A DNA stretch of 64,000 bases from Uranotaenia lowii (GCF_029784155.1 NC_073692.1:427285324-427349323), one strand, 5' to 3'. Shown: positions 23,362 to 33,658, counted from the stretch's first letter. Notes: generated from the letters alone by a model not told the origin. Numbers and translations are program-made.

Positions 23362-24017
23362 ACTTCTGGACGCAGTCCACGCGGCTTTCGCCCCCTGCGG
23401 TGGTTGTTGACACTGATACTAGCACGCTGGACACTTGTCTTTCTCCTGCTGCGGTGATTGCTGAACCCAAAACCAGCAAGCAGTGGACGCGGCTTTCGCC
23501 TCCTGCCGCGGTGATTGCTGAACCCAAAACCAGCAAGCAGTGCACGCGGCTTTCGCCTCTTGCGGTGGTTGTTGACACTGATACTAGCACGCTGGACACT
23601 TGTCATTCTCCTGCTGCGGTGATTGCTGAACCCAAAACCAGCAAGCAGTGGACGCGGCTTTCGCCTCCTGCCGCGGTGATTGCTGAACCCAAAACCAGCA
23701 AGCAGTGCACGCGGCTTTCGCCTCTTGCGGTGGTTGCTGATCTCGACACCAGTGCGCAGCACACGCGGCTTTCTCCTGCTGCGGTGATTGCCGCGCCCGA
23801 AACCAACACGCAGTACACGCGGCTGTCGCCTCCTGCGGTGGTTGCTGATTCCGACACCAGTGCGCAGTACACGCGGCTTTCTCCTGCTGCGGTGATTGCT
23901 GCGCCCGAGACCAACACGCAGTACACGCGGCTTTCGCCTCCTGCGGTGGTTGCTGATTCCGACACCAGTGCGCAGCACACGCGGCTTTCGCCTCCTGCGG
24001 TGGTTGCTGACACTGTG
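23362..24017. repeat. 54-57-bp minisatellite, 12 units, with higher-order structure
   Basis: Twelve units of 54 or 57 bp share GCGGTG(A/G)TTG and ACGCGGCTTTCGCC. A three-unit block of 165 bp is duplicated (23402-23566 and 23567-23731) with about one difference, and the distal units alternate between two types at a 108-bp period. This indicates recent unequal exchange. Confidence 0.88.
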
Positions 24018-24334
24018 TCCCGTGAGCGGCGGCTGCCACTGATCACGGCGCCCGACCCTACCGGATGTCGCCTGGAAACCACCTTGAGCACAGATGTGTT
24101 GCCCGAAGATGCACACCACACACGGCAAACCTGACGTCGTCCTTCTGCGATCGCTTGAGTGCCGGATTTTGCGCACCGCTCCACCTGTAGAAATCACCGG
24201 AACTGGAAACCTATCACGGCTGCTGTTGCACACGACCCCGTCGGGTGCTCTGTCGTCGTTTGACCCAACGGTGCTCGCTTCTTGAGCTGTCGAAAATGTT
24301 GCACGGCCTGCCGTGTTCGCCGGAAGTTTCTTAC

Positions 24335-24440
24335 GCCTCCGCCGGATGGAGAAACCGGAAGCCCTTCTGACCTTCACCGGATGGAGAAACCGGAAGCTCT
24401 TTCGCCCTCTGCCGGATGGAAGAGCCGGACCTTCGAAGTG
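24335..24440. repeat. Three copies of a ~35-bp GC-rich repeat
   Basis: CCGGATGGAGAAACCGGAAG occurs twice and a variant CCGGATGGAAGAGCCGGA once, at about 35-bp spacing, inside the GC-rich insert. Confidence 0.8.
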
Positions 24441-25244
24441 CCCAACCAACGCGCCGTGGAAACTTGCGCAGTATGCACAAAGTTGCGCAGGAAAAGAAAA
24501 TGCGCCGTACCAAGAAAATGTGCAGCAGGAAAAAAGAGGGCCCTGGGAGAAAGACTTTTTAGTTTTTATGTCACTGCCTTTTGTCGTCCGTCCGCACTTA
24601 CGCTTTCTGCGACCCTTTTCCTTCGGAATTGGCTTCCCTTTTTCCGGCGTCGCTTTTATTTTCCTGCACGGGATCTTGCCCGTGGTTGCCTGGAGGAAAG
24701 GAAAAGTTTTCTGGTTAAGGTTGGCCACACTTGGTCGTCAATCGGACTTACGCTCACTTCTTCCGGAGCAATCTGTTCCTCCGGCGAATTTCCTCCGTAA
24801 GGGGTTTTTGGCCGAGAACACGTGTTCACGGTAAGGTGTTCTTTGTTTTTCCGTCCTGTGGCAAAATAAAGTGGTCAGATAGTTTTACTTCTGGACCGCA
24901 GATGCACCACCTACCTTGAGCAATGTGAAGTGACTTTCCTTTTTGTCCAGCACTCTCATTTTAGGGATTTTTTTGCACGCTAAATTTGTGCGGCCCTCTT
25001 CGCGTCCGACACTTTTATTTTCTTTCCGGAAACTGCAGTGACGTTTGCGGCTGATTGCACGCTTAGAGTCTTTCTCGCCACAAAAGGGTTCTTGGTTACT
25101 ATACGATTATCCACTGACTTCAATTTTGGATAAATTCTTGCACGCTTATGTTGTTTTACGCATGGGATGGGTATTTTGATAAATAAGTTGCCTGAATTGC
25201 TCAAATCATATCATCGTTTTAATGCAAAATAACTAAATGTAACA

Positions 25245-26448
25245 ATGATCGGTCCCAAATAGCTTCCTTGGGGCACTCCTGAAGAGGCAACGAGCTGCGA
25301 ACTGATTCATCAGTACGAACGGATAACTTTCGTCCCATTAAGTAGCTCCGGAAGCAATCCAATTGGAAACAATAGAAGCCTAAATGTTCGAGAGCCTAAA
25401 CGCAGCGAGGTATGTGTAAATGGCGTCAGTTTAAGTTTTCTTGGCAAAGCTGTCCTGCACGAACGATGTAAAATTCTGTAGGTTTGTAGTCGTGGATCTT
25501 TTAGGCATGAACCTGTGCTGATCGTTGCAGTGATGCAGAAGTGATGTTTGCAAAATGAAAAATGGATTTAAAACAAACAGTTCAAACAATTTGGCGATTG
25601 CGCATAGAGCGGAGATTTTGCGGTAGTTGCTCACATCTCTTTTTTTCCCTTTTTGTGGACAGGAAACATGTGAACTTCTTTCCACAATGAGGGAAAGATT
25701 GCGCAGTCCAGCAATCCTAGTGTCGAAACTTGAGAAGCAATTGAGGCACTCGTAGACGAGATGTGTTGGTTAGCTTCGTAGGATCTGCGGTTAGGTGAAA
25801 ATCCATCACACAACAAAAATGTTCTGGAGAAAAATGAATACTTGCCTGGATGAGTAGACTCGTCGTCGTTGTCAATTGGAATGAGAACCATGTGATTCCC
25901 ATGAACCTTCAAACCTCAAGGACACCGTACGGTTGTGGATCGATCCGTGCCAAAAACGGTGTGATAGCTTCGACAGTTGACTGGAAGAGTTGAACCGATG
26001 GGCCAGGAGTCTGAAGCCGCCGGTTGAAGTTTTTTGGCTGATCCACAAATTCACGGAACTGCATTCCCGTGGCCATGTCGTTGTGTTCAGCGCAGCATCT
26101 TTGAGCGAAGGATCCAATTCGATTTTAAAAGAAACAATTCTTCTAGTGGAACCATCTACACCTTTCGGGAGCAATCGATTCACTTCCACTGGTGAAGTTA
26201 AATCCAAGCAACGAGAAAATTTGGTTGACATCTTCATCAGTAATTTGCGGTTGAAGTCCGGCTATATACAGCCGGAACTGAGGTGCCGGAGGTGGAGGAA
26301 TAACAAACGGGACTGAAAGATCATTAAGATCGATAGACTTACTCCCAGTCATTATCGAAGAGACTAGCGATAGTCCGTCATTACAACGGCGACGCTTGAT
26401 ATTTAGTGGCGGATATGCTTGTGGAGTCCCTTTCAGTGGTGGGAACAA
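25245..26448 (-). pseudogene. Jockey/I-like ORF1 end plus RT 5' half (interrupted element)
   Basis: Reading the minus strand from 26448: an ORF1-like part with FRLYIAGLQPQITDEDVNQI, PVEVNRLLPKGVDGSTRRIV and DPSLKDAALNTTTWPRE, then RT text with FPSLWKEVHMFPVHKKG, RDVSNYRKISALCAIAKLFE, HRFMPKRSTTTNL and SGVPQGSYLGPI at the break. ORF1 joins the RT almost directly, without an endonuclease domain, so the copy had an internal deletion. Frameshifts are frequent. It continues at 21950-22895 after the GC-rich insertion. Confidence 0.72.
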
Positions 26449-27150
26449 AGAAGCTAGTGGTTCTCAACTATTTCACTGGCCTTATTTTGATCCATCCAAC
26501 GCTGATAAATTTTCATTCCAGTAAGTAAACAAATCTACGTTTAAATCTTTCAATAATAATCTTCAAAAATAAACAAAAATTAATGTAACTCATGAAATAA
26601 GTTACTTTTCGAAAAAAGACAATTTGGAAACCTAGGAGACAAGTTTCTAGGTTATGATTGAGAGAGTCTATGAGAGCTTCTAGGAAATTTAAGTTAAAAT
26701 GTATTCCTGCAGTTCGGACACGATTCCTATTTTAGCACTGCGTTTATCAAGCTATACTAGTTAGACAACGTAAGATCGCAATAGAATTAAAATGGATTTT
26801 ATGTTAGTGGTAAACTGAAATTTATATCATTTGATTATTGGAAAACTATTTAATTTCTATCTGTTCATTCTTCCAAATAAAAATATTCTTACATTTTAAG
26901 AATGTACTCAAAAATTTTTAAAATTGTTTCTTAAGAGAACGAAATATAAAATTTAAAAAAAAAATCCATATCGTCTATTGGAATTAAGAAACTTGAACTT
27001 GTTGAAAGTAATGCTTTTATATTGCATATTTTAGACTAAGAAGGAAATAAAATTAACGCGATTACTTAGCTTTAGTACTAATACTGCTGATCAACAAACG
27101 GATTTGGTTTCAAGCTCCAATAGTCTTCTTGCATAAATATATTAAATCTT
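26449..27150. other. AT-rich non-coding DNA
   Basis: No element or exon recognised. Likely SPR intron if the SPR exon at 28697-29461 is spliced to exons beyond the left edge. Confidence 0.45.
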
Positions 27151-27253
27151 GCCTTTGATCTCAGAAATTCGATCGTGTCCCCATATTTTTTAAGTTGATT
27201 TATTTTTAATTTAAAAAATTTGGGGACACGATCGAATTTCTGAGATCAAAGGC
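27151..27253. repeat. Near-perfect hairpin, 43-bp arms
   Basis: The left arm 27151-27193 and right arm 27211-27253 are inverted copies with one mismatch. The first 33 bp of each (from GCCTTTGATCTCAGAAATTC) pair perfectly. The loop is 17 nt and AT-rich. It could be a tiny foldback element or a source of hairpin RNA. No TSD was seen. Confidence 0.9.
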
Positions 27254-27481
27254 TCTAACTTTTTGTTCGTTGGTAAAACTTATTTCGATTTGTTGGAGTG
27301 TAGTTTAATCAAACCTATTGAAAAGCTGCTACTTTTCAAATCAAATGATGAAATATATTATTTGAGGGTTGCTTTAAATCACTTGCTCCGAATTGTTAAT
27401 CAATTACTTATTCCTCACAATTACAGTCATTTCAGTAATTTGATTTATTTGATAATTTTCGGTCTCATTTTTATCTATATA

Positions 27482-28346
27482 CGTTCCCCCACAATCATTA
27501 GTCACTTAACGTATCCTTTCAACACAAAATGCTTGTTTATTCGAGTGTTAGTTGACCAAAAATAAAGCTTTGCATGAATTTCAGTCATTAAGTGCTTCCT
27601 CTTTGAGTTCAAATGTGTTTTTATTTTCAGTTTTGTTACAAAATAACATAATTTACCGAAACAATCAGCGTTTTCCAAAACCACAATTAGGGGTCAAAAT
27701 TGTAGACCGTAACAATTATTAGTCAAATTGCTCACAATTATTAGCCACATTGAAGTCCATGGCAACACCCGAATATCAACATGGAAATCATCGCGTTTCA
27801 GGAAAACATTCAGGGGCATTCTTTGATAGCATAAATTCAAGGGGCATTTGGGTTGAGCTATAGCAACCAAGAAATGTTTTGCTTTGCTAGCAAAACAGTG
27901 ACCCATGATTGTGGGAAATTTGGTAGATGTTGTAACAATTATGGGTCAATTCTATTTTGCCAATAATTTTGAAATTTCGCGTTTTATTCGCTCAGTTTCA
28001 TTTGGAAAACGTAAACTCGTCCTTTTTGCTTGTATGAGACCTATTTTTTTTGTTGGAATTTTTCAAATACGCGCATAAGGGGCTTAACGGTTTAAGATGT
28101 CAACCTTATAACATTGGAAATTTTTGCGATAGTTTAACAGATAGTTATTAATATATGACAAAAACTATTCAAACAGCAATTTTACTGTTATCAAGCGCAC
28201 ACATAATATTTTCAATGCATTTTGATGGTATTATCGATGAACTAAAAATAGTAGTATGATAATAATTCTTTTAGTTTAGTAGATATCAGCAGTTCAAATG
28301 ACCGGTGACTAATAATTGTGTGTGACCCATGATTGTGGGGGGACTG
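27482..28346. mobile_element. TA-flanked MITE with CCCCCACAATCAT termini
   Basis: The left end CGTTCCCCCACAATCATTAG and the right end (other strand) CAGTCCCCCCACAATCATGG are inverted copies. TA lies at 27480-27481 and 28347-28348. Related ACAATTATTAGTCA-like motifs recur inside near 27712, 27932 and 28304. There is no transposase. Confidence 0.75.
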
Positions 28347-28690
28347 TAAATTTTATATGAATTTCCATAATGATGATTCATTATTGAATCTGTTGTTACC
28401 ATTATTATAAATTATGATCTTTCAAAGCATACATATATCCAGTATAAAAACAAACACTCGAATCCAAACAAGTGTTCGATGTTGGTTGTAAGTGCTATCC
28501 TTTTAATTTGCAGCATACAAGAAACAAATGTGATCTAGTAAGAAGCTGTTACTTTGAACTTCGCATTTCATTTATCTTATCCTTTGATAAACATTGAATC
28601 TGACAGCTCCCTGGAGCTCCATCTTCCTCTCGAGGCGCCTGTATAAGTACAGATGAATAATGTTTCCCACCCATCAAGAAATCCGAAAAC

Positions 28691-28696
28691 ACTTAC
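28691..28696 (-). promoter_or_regulatory. 5' splice donor of SPR coding exon
   Basis: On the minus strand the sequence ATGG|GTAAGT places a consensus donor directly after the first base of a Gly codon, where the receptor similarity stops. The intron is phase 1. Confidence 0.85.
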
Positions 28697-29461
28697 CCAT
28701 AAGTACGAAATTGGTTGGCGATGCCATGCTGCGTTTGCTGAGAACAATCACGATTAACGAGTTGGCAGTCAGAGTAATTAGGATGAAGATCGGCGTACAG
28801 TAGCCGTAAAGCGGGATGCTGTAGTTGAGAATCGTTTCGCAGGAAACATTCAGATACGAAACGTTCCCCTCCATTGTCATACAGTTCTGATAGTAGTCGT
28901 CCCCGAAAAGAAGTGGAAGTGTGCCATTGTGGCTTCCCTCGAAATCGCCATTACCCAAGGCCGGTCCTCCTACTCCTAGTCCTCCTCCTGCTCCCATTCC
29001 ATTCGTATAGTAGAAGTCAGTCTCGTTCGTTATGGTTCCTACCGGATTATAGAGGCTGTGGTCCAGCAGGGAGTACATCGGCGAAGAAGAGGACGACGCC
29101 GAGGAAACGTTTTCGCCGCCCAACAGTTGCGCTTTTTGCTGCTGATGCTGGTGACTGTGAAGGCTGTAAAATTGCTGTTTAGATGCCGCGCTGTCATCAT
29201 TTTCACTACTACTGTCCTTCTCCAAGTAGTACAACTTGCGCTCTCCTGCGCCTTCGCCCCCACCTGCTGCTCCACTTCCGCCGACCAGATTGACGGTCGC
29301 CATAGCAAGGGACGACGATAATCGACTGAAGACATTAGAGCCATCATCCGCACTGGCAGCGACAACAGCATCAATTGACATATTGATTATTTCAGTCGTG
29401 CAACATGGCTCTACCATAAATTTCCGTTACTGTAAATGTGTGCCTTCTTCGGGATGTCTGT
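28697..29461 (-). CDS. SPR: Sex peptide receptor / MIP receptor, first coding exon
   Basis: Class A GPCR for sex peptide and myoinhibiting peptides in insects, at the plasma membrane of neurons and reproductive tract (family knowledge). This exon encodes 240 residues from the ATG at 29417; an in-frame TAA lies just upstream at 29427-29429. Residues 1-200 form a long Ser/Gly-rich extracellular tail without a signal peptide, with glycosylation sites at NVS (185, 190). TM1 spans about 201-226 (IPLYGYCTPIFILITLTANS) with the conserved Asn219; the ICL1 phrase KRSMASPTNF and the start VLM of TM2 follow. The text from NVSYLNVSC to PTNFVLM closely resembles remembered Drosophila SPR. The exon ends at the GTAAGT donor. 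A strong acceptor (pyrimidine tract then CAG at 29462-29464) implies a spliced 5' UTR. TM2-TM7 are not found in the window, so the next intron probably exceeds 28 kb. Confidence 0.85.
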
Positions 29462-29490
29462 CTGAAAAGAACCAAAAGAAAAAAAAAAAA
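29462..29490 (-). promoter_or_regulatory. 3' splice acceptor for SPR 5' UTR intron
   Basis: On the minus strand a long T-rich tract runs into TTCTTTTCAG, with the exon starting at 29461, 44 bp upstream of the start codon. This predicts at least one upstream non-coding exon to the right. Confidence 0.65.
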
Positions 29491-30945
29491 CAGGAGACGT
29501 GAGCCACTCTGGAGGGAAGGAAAAAAAGCTTCGTGAGTAATAGGAAAAAATATCGGTTAGGAAATGTTTCGCTAAAAGAAGATATATGTAGGTCTATGCC
29601 CCGTATTCCAGAGGGCACTTTTCAATGGCAGGCACCAGGGCAGAAGAAATGAATGTTTTTCTTTTTGCTAAGCAAACTGATAGAGCGCGAACAACAAACA
29701 TGGTTTAAGTAATTGTGCGATCGGCTGTCAACGCTTGGGGGCTTTTTTTGTCGAAAGTAAGCAGTTTTATTACTATTGTTTTCCTGTCAAGCGCCCAGTT
29801 AATCGTTGCCAAAAGATTCTGATGAGAGTTGCAGATTTAAATCAGATCGGTGAATCTCGACAGAGAAAACCGTGAGTTTTTTCTTTGTAGATTTTCTTAT
29901 ATTTTTCGTAACATTAATGGAGCAAAACATTGATTACGACTATTTATTTTAATGAAGTATGGGATATTTGATGATATGTAGCTTCAAATATTTTTCAATA
30001 TTCATTTCATGTATTTGGAAAATTAATCGATAGTTTGATTGCGTTCGTGAGTCAGAAGTGTAATCGTTTCGATTGTAGGAAGTGATAATTGGGTTGATGA
30101 GGAAGAGTTCCTCATAAATTTAAGTACTGTACATAATTTACCCCAAAAAGCGTCAATTCTGTAGGAGCTTGTTTTTTCATACGCAAAAACGTTGACCAGA
30201 GAAGTTATCGCATGTCAAACGAATATTTGGTAATCAATTCAACTACATCAATATCAACAAATCTATCGTATTGCTTGGCTACTTCAAGTTTTATGAGCTA
30301 TTAAAAACAACCACTTCTTGAGGTTATCATATAACCTTCCAGGTATCGAATTATATCTAAGTTTCTTAAACGACAATACCTGTATGTAAACCAGGCAGGT
30401 CAAACTCGTCAAAGGAGTGTGAGCCTCTTAAAAATTTCATGTGGCCTGACGGGCCGCAGCCAAAATCAGTTGAAAAATGTAACACACCATGTTATGTTAT
30501 TTTTGGTGCTTGTCTATGCTGTTTTGGCTGGAATTGACATCCTGGCATCATGGAAAAAAGGCCATCGAGTGATATGCCGCTAACAACATTCAGGTTGTGC
30601 TTAAGGTTAAGAACCCTTCCAACACAACAACAAACTAAAATTCGTTTTGCTTAAGTTTTATGCTGTAATGAGCACCTGTATTCAATCCAGGCTTTGTTGG
30701 TTGGGCAAAATGCATCTCCAGCATACCACCACCAATCACCTTTTTGAAGAATATTTCATCTTTTTGTGAGAGATTTCTTTGGATGATTCCAGAATACTTC
30801 CAAAATGATAAAGCACAGCAACAAAAAATGTATGCGAAAGTCTTCTACTTGAAGACTAGCTTTAAGACTATTGGAATATTTTTGATATTAAAATACGTGT
30901 ATTTATGAATATGTCATTCGTCTTAAAAGTCTATGCTAAAAAAGA
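29491..30945. other. Probable SPR 5' UTR intron, non-coding
   Basis: AT-rich with no recognisable exon or element. It is upstream of SPR on the minus strand. Confidence 0.45.
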
Positions 30946-30953
30946 GTGTATGA

Positions 30954-32401
30954 CATGGAAGACCCATGAGGGTCCAGAAAAGCAAGTGAAGTATTCTACT
31001 CTACTCCTTAAATTTCAAATTGTTCATAAAATTTCGATGGTTGATTAAGGTTATCAAGAGTAACAATTAGACTCAGAACTGATGCCAAAACCTCAAAAAT
31101 GAATCCCAGGTACCGAATTTTACTACAGTTTTTAAACAATTTCTCACATGTTATTAGAAATTAATTTCTGAATATTGAATTTAAAATGAGATTTTACTCA
31201 TTTCCGAGATTCTGGTTCCGTATTATAAAAATCAAAATTCTATTTCTGTTTTCATTTTCGGATTCTGTATCCAGTTCAGGATTCTCACTTTTCGGTTCGA
31301 ATCATCATGAGAAAATAGATTTGGAAAACTGTTTTGAAATCGTCATTCAAATTTAATTTTCATTTCATATCAAATTCGGTTCATCTGATTGGCTTTTGAA
31401 ACTCATATGCATTTCCAGTATTTTGATAATAATTTTCTGGATGTGAGAAAAAATAAGAAACGAAGTTCTTAAGAATTCAAACATACCAAAGCTTAAACCA
31501 TTGAACACTCAGAATCAGATCTAGATTTCCAAATTCATATTTTAATTAAGATTCGCAAATCGGATTAAATATTAATTATTGAAATAATAAATTTAGATTT
31601 ATTTCAAAGATTAATGACTAAGGGCTCTGAAACAATTTCAATTTTTGGCTTATGTTCTAAATTCTGACCTGGAATCTGAATTAAAACATCGTTTTTGTAC
31701 ATTTCAGAAATCGTATTGAAATTTGAAAACATATCATAATTTCGAACTCAGGATCAGAATCAGAGTTCGTATTAACATACAAAACTCGGATTCAGATTCA
31801 GCTCGTGAATAAATTCCACAATCAAATTAACATATTAAGGACCGCGAAAAAAAAAGTAAATAAACACCGATATTCGAAAATTTTTATCTCAGAAACCACT
31901 AGACCAAATTATACAAATTGAATATCTCTGAATTGCCGAAAAAATTGTGTTTAATTTTGTAAAATTTAGATTAACGATTCAATTTAAAACATTTGAGTAA
32001 TGCTTTAACATGAGAGATTCAGCTTTTATTATTTAAGCGTGAATAGATAGTTTAAGTAATGTAAGGCTGTCTTGTTCAATTCCAATTAGCTAAATTCGCC
32101 AGATTTTGTTTAGTAAATTCAAAGATTTCAATCATCGATAAAAGTAAGTTTGCTATTTTAAAACTTAAAGATTCCATAAACAAATCTAGCTTGAAATTTT
32201 AAAGATTTTAGGAAATATCTTCAAAAGTTCTATAAATTGAAATACGAAAAACTATCAGAACTCAATTACGATTAATCAAATAGTATTAATAAAATCTGTT
32301 ATATTTTTTCATTGATACATTGATTGAGCAAAATATCCTATAAAAAAAGATCATCAAACCCCCCCCCCCCCCCCCATGATGCGGTTTTTCCTACGGCCCT
32401 G
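30954..32401 (-). mobile_element. Non-autonomous hAT-like element, copy A
   Basis: The exact 8-bp direct repeat GTGTATGA lies at 30946-30953 and 32402-32409. The right end, read on the minus strand, starts CAGGGCCGTAGGAA, and a 17-base C run (plus strand, 32359-32375) sits just inside. The left end starts CATGGAAGACCC, a decayed form of the CATGGCCGTAGG end of copies B and C. CAGGG ends with 8-bp TSDs are typical of hAT transposons. The interior is AT-rich and non-coding. It shares order and wording with copy B (for example CTACTC near the end and GAGGGCTCTGAAACA-like text). Confidence 0.82.
32359..32375. repeat. C17 homopolymer within hAT-like copy A end
   Basis: A run of 17 C, corresponding to the G8 run in copy C, has expanded inside the terminal region. 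Confidence 0.9.
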
Positions 32402-32708
32402 GTGTATGAAACAAATTTTTATTTTCCATTTTCGTTAATAGATAAAAGTTGTAAATTCCAAAACAAAGGGGAGAATTCGTTTTCAGGAAATAATTATTTC
32501 TAAATTGCTCCAAAAATGTATTCACTTGAAATGGAAAATGAAACTTTGACATTTTATAATAAAAAACCGATCTTCTTTGAAAATGAAGAGACGATTCTGA
32601 AACCCTAAATTTTAAAGAAATCGATAGAAATCAAGCTGAATTACAACAGAGCGAATGAGTGAATTCACGTCACAAAATTTGATTTTTTGTAAAATTTCAT
32701 ATGGGAAA

Positions 32709-32899
32709 TGTTAAGATTTGTCCAATCGAAGCAATCGATGACAAATAACAACATACGCATAAAAAATAATCAATTAGTAAAGTAACCATGGAGATAGCTT
32801 TTGTTTAAAAGACAGTTAAGTGAAGTGAAATAAAGTATTCTATGTTCTACCACCAACCAAAACAAGTCTCTCCTTTCCACTGCCCAAAGTGCTTCAACA
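32709..32899 (+). repeat. 5' LTR of miniature LTR element
   Basis: Starts TGTTAAGA and ends CTTCAACA. Contains AATAAAG about 70 bp before its end, a possible polyadenylation signal. It is the direct repeat of 33314-33506. Confidence 0.82.
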
Positions 32900-32915
32900 A
32901 GTTATGGGCCCAGCG
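32900..32915 (+). promoter_or_regulatory. Copia-type primer binding site
   Basis: AGTTATGGGCCCAGCG abuts the 5' LTR. From memory, Drosophila copia has GGTTATGGGCCCAG at the same place, where an initiator-tRNA-Met fragment primes minus-strand synthesis. Confidence 0.72.
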
Positions 32916-33313
32916 ATCGTGGAAAGGAGGAGAAGCGGAATCAACAGTGGCAAGAAGTGCCAGCGCCGATGGAAGGACAACGAGCCGAAGCCCGGAAGGA
33001 CAACGAACCAGGAAACATTGCGAGGTCATTGAGGTAGTGGAAGGAAACCTTCGAGCCACAGGAAGAGCGCCGAGACCAGAGCCATGGAAGGTCGTCGGGC
33101 CAGAGCCATTGGGAGGTCGTCGGACCGGAAGCCACTGGAGATCATCGTGGTAGGTCCTGGTGGAAGTCGTCGATCTGGTGCCATGGAAGGTCATTGAGTT
33201 GCAACAGGGGCGAGAGCGTGCTCCGGTGCATGCGTTGAAGAGAAGTAGCCCCAACTTCAGGAGGAGCCTCCGTAGGCAGTTAAAAGACTGCGAATGTGTA
33301 TGGTGAGGAGAAG

Positions 33314-33506
33314 TGTTGAGATTCGTCCAATCGAAGCAATCGGTGGGACAGAAAACAACATACACATAAATAAAAAACAGTGAGACATGTAACCATAGGG
33401 ATGATTTTACTATAAATAGGATGTTAAGATAGAAAATAAAGTATTCCAAGTTCTACCACCAAACAGAACAAATATCTCCTTTTCACTGCCCAAAGTGCTT
33501 CCAACA
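33314..33506 (+). repeat. 3' LTR of miniature LTR element
   Basis: Starts TGTTGAGA and ends TTCCAACA. Contains TATAAATAG (possible TATA box) and AATAAAG. It is the direct repeat of 32709-32899. Confidence 0.82.
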
Positions 33507-33635
33507 ACAGGAAATATGCTTTGAAAGCTGTTTTGACCCTCCAGATGGTCGGATTTTTATAAATCGAGCATATCATATGCAGCATCATTGTCCATCTTTC
33601 GATTTTAATTGCACGAACTGCCTTAGTTTATCAAT

Positions 33636-33658
33636 TACTAGAATTTGTAAATATTTTG
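33636..33658. repeat. Target-site duplication, left copy
   Basis: 23 bp identical to 35371-35393. Confidence 0.8.

Larger units (their letters stand above)
23040..24728 (-). other. Long open frame in GC-rich insert, coding status doubtful
   Basis: A 562-codon minus frame runs through the insert. It opens with GTG, not ATG, and its middle is twelve Arg-rich repeats (SNHRRRRKPR type) made by the minisatellite. The other two minus frames are also open across the repeat (one Gln/Ala/Cys-rich), as is a plus frame (23307-24134, repeating LSPPAVVAD). Several open frames at once are what a GC-rich repeat without stops gives, so this is weak evidence for a gene. The stop TAA at 23040-23042 lies within a GTAAGT match, so an exon end is conceivable. 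Confidence 0.25.
22896..25244. mobile_element. 2.35-kb GC-rich insertion with TGT...ACA ends
   Basis: This block interrupts a Jockey/I-like RT inside the conserved LGP-(I/L)(I/L)F stretch. It starts TGTAATGC and ends ATGTAACA. It is flanked by ATAA (22892-22895) and ATGA (25245-25248), a plausible 4-bp TSD with one mismatch. With one flank copy removed, the host RT reads LGP followed by IIFGIYFND in frame. TG...CA ends and a short TSD fit a solo LTR or an LTR-type non-autonomous element. I found no second LTR inside it. The core (23040-24900) is strongly GC-rich and contains a 54-bp minisatellite. Confidence 0.6.
32709..33506 (+). mobile_element. Miniature LTR retrotransposon (TRIM-like) with copia-type PBS
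   Basis: Two roughly 190-bp direct repeats (32709-32899 and 33314-33506) start TGTT and end AACA and share GTCCAATCGAAGCAATCG, GTTCTACCACCAA and CACTGCCCAAAGTGCTTC. Directly after the first repeat comes AGTTATGGGCCCAGCG, matching the copia primer binding site for the initiator-tRNA fragment. A purine-rich GGTGAGGAGAAG precedes the second repeat and would serve as polypurine tract. The interior is only 414 bp and GC-rich, with no gag, protease, integrase or RT. GGAAA before the first LTR recurs 3 bp after the second LTR, a possible slipped TSD. The LTRs differ at perhaps a fifth of positions, so the copy is not young. Confidence 0.82.

Noticed and set aside
22894..25242. 7-bp TSD AATGTAA or 6-bp TSD AAATAA as borders of the GC-rich insert
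   Set aside because: Both are possible by eye, but only the TGT...ACA borders with ATAA/ATGA flanks restore the exact RT motif spacing (LGP to ND).
28874..29502. Plus-strand and alternate minus-strand frames over the SPR exon
   Set aside because: Shadows of the receptor frame, which is supported by GPCR motifs and splice sites.
32847..33449. 200-residue minus-strand frame
   Set aside because: It crosses the interior and an LTR of the miniature LTR element and has no domain features; a by-product of GC-rich sequence.
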